A stretch of DNA of 64,000 nt from Microvirga terrae (lineage in GTDB: Bacteria; Pseudomonadota; Alphaproteobacteria; Rhizobiales; Beijerinckiaceae): positions 4,691,001-4,755,000 of the forward strand of contig NZ_CP102845.1 in NCBI RefSeq assembly GCF_013307435.2, given 5' to 3'. The notes beneath the pieces are model-generated. The model was not told the origin of the DNA. It searched no databases and saw nothing but the letters and a program-made list of their open reading frames with translations. This document shows, piece after piece, positions 33,102 to 41,208 of the stretch; the stretch's first letter is position 1; the number at the start of each line of letters is the position of its first letter. Both the position numbers and the translations under genes were made by a program.

Positions 33102-34691
33102 ATGCGCTCATCCATGATCAACCGCCGCCGCTTTCTCCAAACCGCCACCGCCACGGCCGCTCTTGCCGCACAAGGTTTTTCCGGTGCAGCCCTGGCCCAG
33201 CAGGCTCTGAAGACGGGAGCTCCCGCGCCGTTCTCGTTTGAGGATCTGAAGAAGCGCGCACAGGAGATGGCGCGCTCCGCCTATGTGGCGCCGCAGAGCC
33301 CCTCCCCCGAGATCCTGTACCAGATCGACTACGACGCCCACGGCAAGATCCGCTTCAAGACGGATCTGGCCCTTTGGGCCGACGGCCCCAGCGAGTTCCC
33401 CGTCACGTTCTTCCACCTGGGCCGCTTCTTCCAGAAGCCCGTGCGCATGCACGTGGTCGAAGGCGGGCAGGCGCGCGAGATCATCTACGACAGCGACTAT
33501 TTCGACATGCCGCCGGATTCCCCCGCCCGGAAGCTGCCGGACAATTCGGGCTTCGCCGGGTTCCGGTTCCAGGAGGCGCGGGGCGGCAAGCTCGACTGGA
33601 GGAAGAACGACTGGGTGGCCTTCCTGGGCGCCTCCTATTTCCGCGCCATCGGCGAGCTGTTTCAGTACGGCCTCTCCGCCCGCGGCCTCGCCGTTGACGT
33701 AGCGGTCTTCGGGAAGAACGAGGAGTTCCCCGACTTCACCCACGTCTATTTCGAGACGCCGCAGCCGGGCTCGAACACGGTCACCGTCTACGCCCTCCTC
33801 GACGGCCCCAGTGTGTCCGGCGCCTATCGCTTCGTCATGCAGCGGGCCGCTTCCGTCATCATGGACATCGAGAGCGCCGTCTACATGCGTCAGGACGTGA
33901 GCCGCCTCGGCCTCGCGCCCCTCACCTCCATGTACTGGTATTCGGAGAAGGCGAAGACCACCGCCATCGACTGGCGCCCGGAGATCCACGACTCGGATGG
34001 CTTGGCCATGTGGACCGGAACCGGGGAGCGGATCTGGCGTCCCCTCAACAACCCGCCGCGCATCATCACGTCGGCCTTCACGGACGAGAACCCCAAGGGC
34101 TTCGGCCTACTCCAGCGCGACCGGAACTTCGACCATTACCTCGACGGCGTCTATTACGACCGCCGCCCTTCCCTCTGGATCGAACCGCAGGGCACCTGGG
34201 GCCGGGGCTCCATCCAGCTCGTCGAGATCCCGACCGACGACGAGATCCACGACAACATCGTGGTCATGTGGGTGCCGTCCGAGCCGGTGCGGGCCGGTCA
34301 GGCGATCGAACAGCGCTACCGGATGCACTGGGCGGCGGAGGAGCCCTATCCGACGCCGCTCGCCCGGGTGGTCGCCACCCGTCTCGGCAACGGCGGGCAG
34401 GCCGGCACCGCGCGCCCGAAGGGCGTGCGCAAGTTCATGGTCGAGTTCATCGGCCAGCCCCTGACCAAGCTGCCGAGCGGCGTGATCCCCAAGCCCGTGC
34501 TGAGCGCCTCCCGGGGCGAGTTTTCGAACATCCTGACCGAGGCCGTGCCCAACAACGTGCCCGGCCACTGGCGCACCCAGTTCGACCTGACGGTCACCGG
34601 GACTGAGCCGGTGGAGATGCGCTGCTACCTGCGCAACGAGAACGAGGTTTTGAGCGAGACTTGGCTCTATCAGTACCATCCGACATTCTGA
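33102..34691 (+). CDS. opgD: Glucan biosynthesis protein, OpgD type
   Basis: The 529-residue periplasmic protein starts with a twin-arginine signal (INRRRFLQTATATAALAAQGFSGAALAQQ), as OpgD does and OpgG in E. coli does not. The OpgG/OpgD catalytic domain follows (GFAGFRF, FLGASYFRAIGELFQYGLSARGLAVD, SMYWYSEKAKTTAIDWRPEIHDSDGL, NPKGFGLLQRDRNFDHY, WVEP-like IEPQGTWG). The family shapes osmoregulated periplasmic glucans; E. coli homologues were recently shown to be beta-1,2-glucanases (GH186). ATG codons at 33102 and 33114 are both possible. A paralogue lies at 47306. No opgH is in the window. Confidence 0.88.
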   Translation: MRSSMINRRRFLQTATATAALAAQGFSGAALAQQALKTGAPAPFSFEDLKKRAQEMARSAYVAPQSPSPEILYQIDYDAHGKIRFKTDLALWADGPSEFPVTFFHLGRFFQKPVRMHVVEGGQAREIIYDSDYFDMPPDSPARKLPDNSGFAGFRFQEARGGKLDWRKNDWVAFLGASYFRAIGELFQYGLSARGLAVDVAVFGKNEEFPDFTHVYFETPQPGSNTVTVYALLDGPSVSGAYRFVMQRAASVIMDIESAVYMRQDVSRLGLAPLTSMYWYSEKAKTTAIDWRPEIHDSDGLAMWTGTGERIWRPLNNPPRIITSAFTDENPKGFGLLQRDRNFDHYLDGVYYDRRPSLWIEPQGTWGRGSIQLVEIPTDDEIHDNIVVMWVPSEPVRAGQAIEQRYRMHWAAEEPYPTPLARVVATRLGNGGQAGTARPKGVRKFMVEFIGQPLTKLPSGVIPKPVLSASRGEFSNILTEAVPNNVPGHWRTQFDLTVTGTEPVEMRCYLRNENEVLSETWLYQYHPTF

Positions 34692-34736
34692 GTCTCCGTC
34701 TCCCCGGCGGCTCGGAGCCATCACGTCCGCCCCTCG

Positions 34737-34825
34737 GTCATCACCGGACCTGTCCCGGTGATCCCGATATCGTGAGGCGCCGCGCTCTTTCGTATCGGGA
34801 TGGCCGGCACGAAGCCGGTCATGAC
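34737..34825. repeat. Dispersed mosaic palindrome, family B (copy 1)
   Basis: Two short hairpins, GTCATCACCGG-ACCTGT-CCGGTGAT and ATGGCCGGC-ACGAA-GCCGGTCATGAC, enclose a variable middle with GCGCTCTTTCG. The same two-hairpin layout recurs at 41601, 48945 and 49457. It follows opgD and precedes the zinc operon promoter. Confidence 0.7.
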
Positions 34826-34894
34826 AAGAGGAGGGTGGAATCGCCAACACGCAGAATGTCGGGATTGGTCTTGTAAACCATAGCCTTGAGGGTT

Positions 34895-34914
34895 GCGTAT
34901 AAAATACTATACGC
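34895..34914. promoter_or_regulatory. Candidate Zur-type operator of the zinc importer operon
   Basis: GCGTATA and TATACGC are exact inverted repeats spaced by AAATAC, in an AT-rich patch 40 bp upstream of the His-rich microprotein start. Zur boxes in Proteobacteria are AT-rich palindromes of similar size built on TATA half-sites. The position fits; the sequence differs from the usual GTTATA form, so the assignment is tentative. Confidence 0.5.
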
Positions 34915-34953
34915 CCCTGGAAATCACCCTCGAACCGGTCTATGTAAGGGACC

Positions 34954-35115
34954 ATGTCGCATGGCCACCACCATCATCATCACGGGCACGAGCATCGGGC
35001 GGTTGCCGCCGCCCCGACCTTTTCGCTCCTGCGCCTATCGGTCGGGCAGCGCCTGACGGCAACGGCCGTCGTGCTGGCCGGGTTGTGGCTGCTCGTCTTC
35101 AGCGTGACGGGGTAA
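34954..35115 (+). CDS. 53-residue His-rich single-helix membrane microprotein
   Basis: ATG at 34954 opens a 53-codon frame ending TAA at 35113-35115. The N-terminus MSHGHHHHHHGHEH holds nine His in 14 residues. After a basic stretch (RLSVGQRL) comes one hydrophobic helix (ATAVVLAGLWLLVFSV) and a short tail. The stop is three bases before the ATG of the ATPase gene, so it is the first gene of the zinc importer operon and probably coupled to it. A zinc-binding role at the inner membrane is inferred from composition and position. I know no named family for it. It could be a chaperone or accessory subunit of the importer. Confidence 0.72.
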   Translation: MSHGHHHHHHGHEHRAVAAAPTFSLLRLSVGQRLTATAVVLAGLWLLVFSVTG

Positions 35116-35118
35116 CGC

Positions 35119-35868
35119 ATGTCCGCAGCATCGGCCGCCATTCGTTTCGACGAAGTCACCCTCGGTTACGGCCGCAGGCCCGCTGTCCATCACCTCGACG
35201 GCGAGATCCCGGCCGGCAGCCTGATCGCCGTGGTCGGGCCCAACGGGGCCGGCAAGTCCACCCTGCTCAAGGGCATTGTCGGCACGCTCAAGCCCCTCGA
35301 GGGCCACATCCGCCTGAAGGGCTCCTCTCCTGGCATCGCCTACCTGCCGCAGGCGGCGGAGATCGACCGGTCCTTCCCGCTCTCGGTCTACGATCTCGTG
35401 GCCATGGGCCTCTGGTCCCGCTCCGGCCTGTTCGGCGGCATCGCGCGGCGCGACCGGACGAAGATCGAGGAGGCGCTGGCGGCCGTGGGGCTCATCGGAT
35501 TCGAACGGCGCCCGATCTCGACCCTGTCCGGCGGGCAGATGCAGCGCGCGCTGTTCGCGCGCCTCCTGCTGCAGGATGCTCCCGTGATCCTGCTCGACGA
35601 GCCGTTCACCGCCATCGACGCCAAGACCACCGCGGATCTGCTCGATCTGGTGCACCGCTGGCACGCGGAATCCCGCACGGTGGTCGCCGTGCTCCACGAT
35701 CTCGACATGGTCAGACGGACCTTCCCGCAGAGCCTGCTGATCGCCCGCGAACCGGTGGCCTGGGGCGAGACGCCCGACGTGTTGCAGCCTGAGAACCTCC
35801 TCAAGGCGCGGCGCATGGTCGAAGCCTACGATCCGCATGCGGATGTCTGCCACCGCAACGTCGCGTAA
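35119..35868 (+). CDS. aztA: Zinc ABC transporter ATP-binding protein (AztA/ZnuC-like)
   Basis: The 249-residue ATPase shows Walker A GPNGAGKST, the Q-loop YLPQAAEIDRSFPLSVYDLV, signature LSGGQMQRALFAR, Walker B VILLDEPFTAID and switch His in VLHDLDMV. The SFPLSVYDLVAMG block is characteristic of the metal-chelate (zinc/manganese) importer class. Order ATPase, permease, binding protein matches the azt operon of Paracoccus rather than E. coli znu. It follows the microprotein by 3 bp and precedes the permease by 12 bp. The symbol is by resemblance of the whole cluster. Confidence 0.85.
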   Translation: MSAASAAIRFDEVTLGYGRRPAVHHLDGEIPAGSLIAVVGPNGAGKSTLLKGIVGTLKPLEGHIRLKGSSPGIAYLPQAAEIDRSFPLSVYDLVAMGLWSRSGLFGGIARRDRTKIEEALAAVGLIGFERRPISTLSGGQMQRALFARLLLQDAPVILLDEPFTAIDAKTTADLLDLVHRWHAESRTVVAVLHDLDMVRRTFPQSLLIAREPVAWGETPDVLQPENLLKARRMVEAYDPHADVCHRNVA

Positions 35869-35880
35869 GGACGTCCTCTC

Positions 35881-36747
35881 ATGCTCGACTTGGTCTATGC
35901 GCCTTTCGCCGAATTCGAGTTCATGCAGCGCGCCCTGGTGGGGGTGATCGCCATCGCGCTTGGCGGCGGCCCTGTCGGGGTGTTCCTCATGCTGCGCCGG
36001 ATGAGCCTGACCGGCGACGCCATGGCGCACGCGATCCTGCCCGGAGCGGCGGTCGGGTATCTTCTGGCCGGCCTCTCCCTCCCGGCCATGACGATCGGAG
36101 GTCTGTTTGCCGGAATCGTCGTGGCGGTGGCGGCCGGCCTCGTGTCCCGCTTCACCTCCCTGAAGGAGGACGCCTCCCTCGCCGCCTTCTACCTGCTGTC
36201 CTTGGCGCTCGGCGTCACCATCGTGTCGCTGCGCGGCTCCAACGTGGACCTGCTGCACGTCCTGTTCGGCACGGTGCTGGCACTCGACGACGATACCCTG
36301 CTGCTGCTCGCCTCCATCTCCACTCTGACGGTGCTGGCGCTCGCCGTGCTCTACCGGCCGCTGGTGCTCGAATGCGTGGATCCGGTCTTCCTGCGCTCGG
36401 TGAGCCGCGCCGGCACGCCCACGCATCTGATCTTCCTCGGGCTCGTGGTCATGAACCTCGTCGGCGGCTTCCATGCGCTCGGGACCCTGCTGGCGGTGGG
36501 CATGATGATGCTGCCCGCGGCCGCCTCCCGGTTCTGGACCAGCGACATCACCATGATGATGCTGGTCTCCATCGTCATCGGCATCGCGTCGGGCGTAAGC
36601 GGCCTTCTGCTCTCGTTCCATGCGGAGCTGCCCGCGGGACCGGCGATCATTCTCTCGGCCGGCGCGGTCTATGTCGTGTCCCTCGTGCTCGGGCGCGAGG
36701 GCGGCCTGCTGTGGCTCGCCTGGCCCGGCAGGCATCTGGAAGCCTGA
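35881..36747 (+). CDS. aztB: Zinc ABC transporter permease (AztB/ZnuB-like, ABC-3 family)
   Basis: The 288-residue membrane protein has eight or nine hydrophobic segments and the ABC-3 family blocks RRMSLTGDAMAHAILPGAAVGYLLAG (cytoplasmic coupling region) and VGGFHALGTLLAVGMMMLPAAASRFW. It forms the channel for Zn2+ import with the adjacent ATPase and binding protein. ATG at 35881 is 12 bp after the ATPase stop; the binding-protein gene begins 25 bp after its own stop. Confidence 0.88.
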   Translation: MLDLVYAPFAEFEFMQRALVGVIAIALGGGPVGVFLMLRRMSLTGDAMAHAILPGAAVGYLLAGLSLPAMTIGGLFAGIVVAVAAGLVSRFTSLKEDASLAAFYLLSLALGVTIVSLRGSNVDLLHVLFGTVLALDDDTLLLLASISTLTVLALAVLYRPLVLECVDPVFLRSVSRAGTPTHLIFLGLVVMNLVGGFHALGTLLAVGMMMLPAAASRFWTSDITMMMLVSIVIGIASGVSGLLLSFHAELPAGPAIILSAGAVYVVSLVLGREGGLLWLAWPGRHLEA

Positions 36748-36772
36748 CCTCCTTCATGAAGGACCAACACCC

Positions 36773-37699
36773 ATGCTGACGCGAAGAGCTGCCGTATCCC
36801 TTCTGGCAGGATGCCTCGCCCTTGCCGCATCGACACCGTCGATGGCGCAGGGCGCCGACAGGCTGAAGGTCGTCGCGACGTTCTCGATTCTCGGCGACAT
36901 GGTGCGCAACGTCGGCGGCGAACGCGTCGAGGTCGCGACCCTCGTCGGCCCGAACGGCGATGCCCATGTCTATTCTCCGACCCCGGCCGACGGACGGCGT
37001 CTGGCCGAGGCCGGGATCGTCTTCACCAACGGCCTGAAGTTCGAGGGATGGATCGACCGTCTCGTGAAGTCCTCCGGCACCAGGGCCGCGACGATCGAGG
37101 CCGGCAGGGGCGTGAAGGCTCTCAGGGGCGAGGACGAGGGACACGGGCATGGCCACGATCACGGCCATGGCGGCGCCGACCCTCATGCCTGGCAGAGCAT
37201 CGGCAACGCGAAGATCTACGTGGCCAATATCCGCGACGCCCTGATCGCCGCGGACGGAGCCGGCAGGGCCACGTACGAGGCCAATGCCGCCGCCTACCTC
37301 AAGCAGCTCGACGACCTGGACGCGGAGGTGAAGGGGCTCGTCGCCGGAATCCCGCCCGAGCGTCGCAGGATCATCACCTCCCATGACGCCTTCCGCTACT
37401 TCGAGGAGGCCTACGGCATCGATTTCGTGGCGCCCCAGGGCGTCTCGACCGAGGCGGAGGCCTCGGCCAAGGACGTGGCCCGCATCATCCAGCAGATCAG
37501 GCGCGAGAGGATCGCCGCCGTCTTCGTGGAGAACGTCTCCGACGCCCGACTGATGGAGCGCATCGCCAAGGAAACCGGCGCCAGGATCGGTTCGCGAGTC
37601 TATTCGGACGCGCTCTCCGAGCCCGGCGGGCCCGCCGGGACTTACATTGACATGATGAGACACAATATAAGGGCTTTCAGCGCGGCCTTGTCGAGCTGA
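36773..37699 (+). CDS. aztC: Zinc ABC transporter solute-binding protein (AztC/ZnuA-like)
   Basis: The 308-residue periplasmic protein has a signal peptide (ending PSMAQG) and the cluster A-I metal-binding fold. The likely Zn ligands are H65 (GDAHVYSP), H138 (DPHAWQS), H204 (SHDAFRYF) and D279 (VYSDALS), the three-His-one-Asp set of AztC-type proteins. A mobile His-rich loop, [15 protein letters not shown], lies just before H138, as in ZnuA and AztC. ATG 36773 follows AAGGA. It ends the importer operon; a palindromic repeat separates it from the GTPase gene. Confidence 0.9.
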   Translation: MLTRRAAVSLLAGCLALAASTPSMAQGADRLKVVATFSILGDMVRNVGGERVEVATLVGPNGDAHVYSPTPADGRRLAEAGIVFTNGLKFEGWIDRLVKSSGTRAATIEAGRGVKALRGEDEGHGHGHDHGHGGADPHAWQSIGNAKIYVANIRDALIAADGAGRATYEANAAAYLKQLDDLDAEVKGLVAGIPPERRRIITSHDAFRYFEEAYGIDFVAPQGVSTEAEASAKDVARIIQQIRRERIAAVFVENVSDARLMERIAKETGARIGSRVYSDALSEPGGPAGTYIDMMRHNIRAFSAALSS

Positions 37700-37722
37700 A
37701 AGCCCTGATCGCTGCGGCGTCC

Positions 37723-37820
37723 GGTGTCATTCCCGGCGCGCAGCGAGGGAAGGGAAACCAGGTCGGCTCCCGAAGCCTGGATCCCCTTCCCGGCCCTCCC
37801 GGGCCGCCGGGGATGACACC
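37723..37820. repeat. Long dispersed inverted repeat, family C
   Basis: GGTGTCATTCCCGGC and GCCGGGGATGACACC form a 15-position outer stem with one mismatch. The inside holds further dyads (GGGAAGGG/CCCTTCCC and CCAGG/CCTGG). It fills the gap between the zinc binding protein and the GTPase gene. It could fold on RNA into one large branched hairpin. Confidence 0.72.
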
Positions 37821-37839
37821 ACCCATTCTGGAAGCTCCG

Positions 37840-38802
37840 ATGACCGACAAGATTCCCGTCACCGTCCTCACAGGCTATCTCGGCGCTGGCAAGACCACCC
37901 TCCTCAACCGCATCCTGACCGAGCAGCACGGCAAGAAATATGCCGTGATCGTCAACGAGTTCGGCGAGATCGGTATCGATAACGAACTCGTCGTCGGCGC
38001 CGACGAGGAAGTGTTCGAGATGAACAACGGGTGCATCTGCTGCACCGTGCGCGGCGATCTGATCCGCATCCTCGACGGGCTGATGAAGCGCAAGGGCAAG
38101 TTCGACGCCATCATCGTCGAGACCACCGGCCTCGCCGATCCCGCCCCCGTGGCTCAGACCTTCTTCATGGATCAGGACGTGTCCGACGCCGCCCGCCTCG
38201 ACGCGGTGGTGACGGTCGCCGACGCCAAATGGCTCTCCGCCCGCCTGAAGGACGCGCCCGAGGCGAAGAACCAGATCGCCTTCGCGGACGTGATCATCCT
38301 CAACAAGATCGATCTCGTGTCTGCCGCGGAGCTGGAAGAGGTCGAGGCGCGCATCCGCGCCATCAACCCCTATGCGAAGCTCCATCGGACGCAGAACTGC
38401 TCGATCCCGATCGCCGAGGTGCTCGACCGCAAGGCCTTCGATCTCGACCGGATCATCGAGCTGGAGCCCGACTTCCTGGAGGAAGGCCACCACCATCATC
38501 ACGACGAGGAGATGCAATCCGTCGCCGTGCATCTCGACGGCGAGGTGGATCCGGAGAAGTTCATGCCGTGGATCTCGAACCTGACCCAGGTCGAGGGGCC
38601 GAACATCCTGCGCTGCAAGGGCATCGTGGCGTTCCCGAACGAGCCGAAGCGCTTCGTCTTCCAGGGCGTCCACATGATCCTGGACGGCGACGTCCAGGGC
38701 GAGTGGAAGCCCGGCGAGAAGCACACCTCGAAGGTGGTCTTCATCGGCCGCGACCTGAACGAGAAGGCGATCAAGGAAGGCTTTCTGGCCTGCGCGGCCT
38801 AA
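37840..38802 (+). CDS. COG0523 (CobW/ZNG-type) GTPase, probable zinc metallochaperone
   Basis: The 320-residue P-loop GTPase has Walker [13 protein letters not shown], the metal motif GCICC (C65, C67, C68), the [11 protein letters not shown] switch region, the NKID base-specificity motif and a CobW_C domain. A His-rich loop [11 protein letters not shown] near residue 220 adds a metal site. COG0523 proteins move Zn2+ (or Co2+) to client enzymes; the neighbouring zinc importer favours zinc. ATG 37840 is chosen because an upstream ATG at 37813 lies inside the repeat. Similar genes are often Zur-regulated, though no Zur box was seen directly upstream. Confidence 0.9.
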   Translation: MTDKIPVTVLTGYLGAGKTTLLNRILTEQHGKKYAVIVNEFGEIGIDNELVVGADEEVFEMNNGCICCTVRGDLIRILDGLMKRKGKFDAIIVETTGLADPAPVAQTFFMDQDVSDAARLDAVVTVADAKWLSARLKDAPEAKNQIAFADVIILNKIDLVSAAELEEVEARIRAINPYAKLHRTQNCSIPIAEVLDRKAFDLDRIIELEPDFLEEGHHHHHDEEMQSVAVHLDGEVDPEKFMPWISNLTQVEGPNILRCKGIVAFPNEPKRFVFQGVHMILDGDVQGEWKPGEKHTSKVVFIGRDLNEKAIKEGFLACAA

Positions 38803-38827
38803 ATCCCGCCGAACCGGCCTCGGGCTT

Positions 38828-39073
38828 TCAGCCCGGGGCCGCCTTGGCCATGCACTCGCGCACATGAGCCCTGCGCGCGGCGATGATCTGGTTGCGCGTA
38901 TCCTCGGCCATGCCGATGCCCCGGCTGCTGGTGCGGTAGATCAGGTTGGCCTCCTGCTGACAGGCCGCCCTCCGCGCCTCCCTGGCCGATGGCGCCGCGC
39001 CCTGTTCCTGCGCGACAACCGGCGCAGAAATCATGACGGCAAGGACCAGGGCGGACAGTGGCAGGACTCGCAT
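38828..39073 (-). CDS. Small secreted protein with two cysteines, unknown function
   Basis: The 81-residue precursor has a signal peptide (MRVLPLSALVLAVMISAPVVAQ) and a mature part of about 60 residues, rich in Ala and Arg, with two cysteines (RAACQQEAN and VRECMAK) that could form a disulfide. AAGGAG precedes the ATG at 39073. It is convergent to the GTPase gene with a 25-bp gap. No known domain was recognised. Its place inside the zinc block may be accidental. Confidence 0.65.
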   Translation of the reverse strand: MRVLPLSALVLAVMISAPVVAQEQGAAPSAREARRAACQQEANLIYRTSSRGIGMAEDTRNQIIAARRAHVRECMAKAAPG

Positions 39074-39249
39074 TCACTCACTCCTTCTTGAGTCGCGCAG
39101 TGTGAAGGAAGCGCCCGGATCTGGCCAAAGACCAAAAGGCCTAATCCCAGGGCCATTGGTGGATCACCCGCCGTTGAGAAATTGGATATGCCCCTGCCCC
39201 CGATCGGATGATCCGTGCTATGGGCAGCCCGCATGAAGGGATCCCATCG

Positions 39250-40257
39250 ATGAGCACTGGAACCGCACCGTCCTTGACCCAGAACGTGACGCCCGTGGCG
39301 GCGGGCGCTCATGTCACGGCCATCGGCTGGCTGAAAGGTACGGCCGCCTTCGGCCTCGGCGACGGCGGCGTTCTGCTGGCCCGGGACGGCGAGACCCACC
39401 GGGTCGAGGCTCACCCCGACGCAGGCGTGCTGGTGGCGGCGAGCGACGGAGAGCGCTTCGTGACGGGCGGCGACGACGGCCGCGTCGCCGTCACCGACCT
39501 CGACGGCTCCACGAAGACGCTGGCCGAAACAAAGGGCGCCTGGATCGATTCGCTCGCCGTCAGCGCCGGCGGGGCCGTCGCCTACGGGGCGGGCAAGAGG
39601 GTCGTCGCCCGCGACGACAAGGGCCGGGAGAAGACCCTCGAGGTTCCCTCGGCGGCCCGCGGCCTTGCCTTCGCGCCCAAGGGCTACCGGCTGGCGATCT
39701 CCCACTACAACGGGGCGACTCTCTGGTTCCCGAATGTGGAAGCCAAGCCCGAACCCCTGGAATGGAAGGGCTCGCATCTCGACGTCACCTGGTCGCCCGA
39801 CGCCCGCTTCGTGGTGACCTCCATGCAGGAGAACGCCCTCCACGGCTGGCGGCTCATCCCCGACAAGGGCCACATGCGCATGAGCGGCTACCCGTCGAAG
39901 ACGCGCTCCCTGTCCTGGTCGGGCGACGGCAAGTGGCTCGCCACCTCGGGCGCCGAGGCGGCCATCATCTGGCCGTTCGAATCGAAGGAAGGCCCCATGG
40001 GCAAGGCGCCGCGGGAATGCGGCGTGCGCCCGGCCAAGGTCAGCCGGGTTGCCTTCCACCCCAATACTCTGGTGCTGGCTGTCGGCTACGAGGACGGCTG
40101 CATCCTGCTCATCCGCCTCAACGACGCCTCCGAGCTTCTGGTGCGCCCGGCCGTCAAGGACAGCGGCATCACGGCCATGGCCTGGGATAAGGGGGGCAAA
40201 CGCCTTGCCTTCGGCTGCGAGGACGGTCAGGCCGGCATCCTGACCCTGCCCGCGTGA
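39250..40257 (+). CDS. Cytoplasmic WD40 beta-propeller protein
   Basis: The 335-residue product consists of degenerate WD40-like repeats from start to end (for example FVTGGDDGRVAVTDLDG, LDVTWSPDARFVVTSMQENALHGWRL, LSWSGDGKWLATSGAEAAIIWPF, VAFHPNTLVLAVGYEDGCILLIRL), enough for a seven-bladed propeller. It has no signal peptide, so it differs from the periplasmic propeller AztD that accompanies azt operons elsewhere. A GAAGGG site precedes the ATG at 39250. It overlaps the next gene by GTGA. Its position beside the COG0523 GTPase suggests a scaffold role in metal delivery, an inference only. Confidence 0.82.
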   Translation: MSTGTAPSLTQNVTPVAAGAHVTAIGWLKGTAAFGLGDGGVLLARDGETHRVEAHPDAGVLVAASDGERFVTGGDDGRVAVTDLDGSTKTLAETKGAWIDSLAVSAGGAVAYGAGKRVVARDDKGREKTLEVPSAARGLAFAPKGYRLAISHYNGATLWFPNVEAKPEPLEWKGSHLDVTWSPDARFVVTSMQENALHGWRLIPDKGHMRMSGYPSKTRSLSWSGDGKWLATSGAEAAIIWPFESKEGPMGKAPRECGVRPAKVSRVAFHPNTLVLAVGYEDGCILLIRLNDASELLVRPAVKDSGITAMAWDKGGKRLAFGCEDGQAGILTLPA

Positions 40258-40544
40258 GATCGCCCGTGGCCCTGTTCGGCGCGTTTCTGAGAGGGTCCTT
40301 CGGCCTGCCGAAGCCCGACAAGCAGGCTGTCGACCGGGTCAAGGACCTGGCCCGCACGGCCCTGCAGGTCTTGCCCGACACCGCCTTCGCGGTCAACGAG
40401 ATCGCCTGCAACGATCCCGGCTGCCCGGGCATCGAGACCGTGATCCTGGTGATGGAGCCGGGTCGGAAAACCCGGGCCCTGAAGGTGCAGAAGCCCCTCG
40501 ACGAGGTGATGGAACAAGATATCCTTCAGGCTCTTGACCCGTGA
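40254..40544 (+). CDS. 96-residue protein with CNDPGCPGIET motif, unknown function
   Basis: The GTG start at 40254 overlaps the WD40 stop (GTGA), so the pair is translationally coupled. The product has an N-terminal half of mixed helix (DRVKDLARTALQVLP) and a central motif VNEIACNDPGCPGIETVILVM whose two cysteines four residues apart could bind metal or form a disulfide. The C-terminus (VQKPLDEVMEQDIL) is helical. No known domain was recognised. The fixed link with a WD40 protein and a metal GTPase suggests a part in metal handling. Confidence 0.72.
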   Translation: MRSPVALFGAFLRGSFGLPKPDKQAVDRVKDLARTALQVLPDTAFAVNEIACNDPGCPGIETVILVMEPGRKTRALKVQKPLDEVMEQDILQALDP

Positions 40545-40545
40545 G

Positions 40546-40591
40546 GCATCGAACCGGAAAGTGGGCACCACTTTCTGGATCCATTCGATGC
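40546..40591. repeat. Dispersed palindrome, family A (copy 3)
   Basis: GCATCGAA and TTCGATGC frame the core GAAAGTGG-GCA-CCACTTTC. It starts one base after the stop codon of the 96-residue protein gene and could act as its transcript end. Confidence 0.7.
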
Positions 40592-40683
40592 TATTTTCTC
40601 GAGAGCGCATCGTGTGGGGCGGAGACCGGATCCACTGTTCGCTGACGCGGCCCTCAGGCCCGCACGATGCGCGGAGGTCAAGC

Positions 40684-41208
40684 TTGCCCAGGATCACGCG
40701 CATCATCGCCTTCGGACTGGGCCTGTGCGGCGGCATCGTCGCCTCGCAGGGTCCCGAATTCGCCCAGCAGTACCGCCAGCGGCTGGGCGGCGCGATCGAT
40801 GAATTGCGGCAGGTGATCGCGCGCTTCGACTCGGATGCCCAGGCCAGTGGCGAGACCCAGGCGAGCGCCATCGCGCGCCTGCGCTCCAATGCGGACGATT
40901 TCGTCGGCCGCCAGGGCGCCGCCATGCAGGCCAATGTGGAGCGTCTGGGGAATCTCGAGGCCCACCGGACCTCCATGATGCAGGCCGGCCCCTTCGCGCG
41001 GGTTGCGCTCATGGTGCGCGACGGCGACCGCGACGTCATGGAGGCGGTCTACCGCGACTTCGAGCCGGCCCTGCCGGTGACCGAGGAGGGCATGCTCTCG
41101 ACGGCTGTGGGCTTCATTGCCATGTGGGGCGGTCTGCTCCTGCTGACGGGCTTCGTGCGCAGCCTGTGGCGCCGGCCGCGCTCGCACCGGGGTGCGGTGC
41201 GAGCTTAA
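40684..41208 (+). CDS. DUF2937 membrane protein
   Basis: The 174-residue product has an N-terminal hydrophobic helix (IIAFGLGLCGGIVAS), the DUF2937 block SQGPEFAQQYRQRLGGAIDEL, a long helical middle and a C-terminal TM (GMLSTAVGFIAMWGGLLLLTGFV). The family has no known function. TTG at 40684 is the start: a perfect GGAGGT lies five bases upstream and no ATG is in place. Its TAA shares the TTAA palindrome at 41205-41208 with the convergent gene. Confidence 0.82.
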   Translation: MPRITRIIAFGLGLCGGIVASQGPEFAQQYRQRLGGAIDELRQVIARFDSDAQASGETQASAIARLRSNADDFVGRQGAAMQANVERLGNLEAHRTSMMQAGPFARVALMVRDGDRDVMEAVYRDFEPALPVTEEGMLSTAVGFIAMWGGLLLLTGFVRSLWRRPRSHRGAVRA

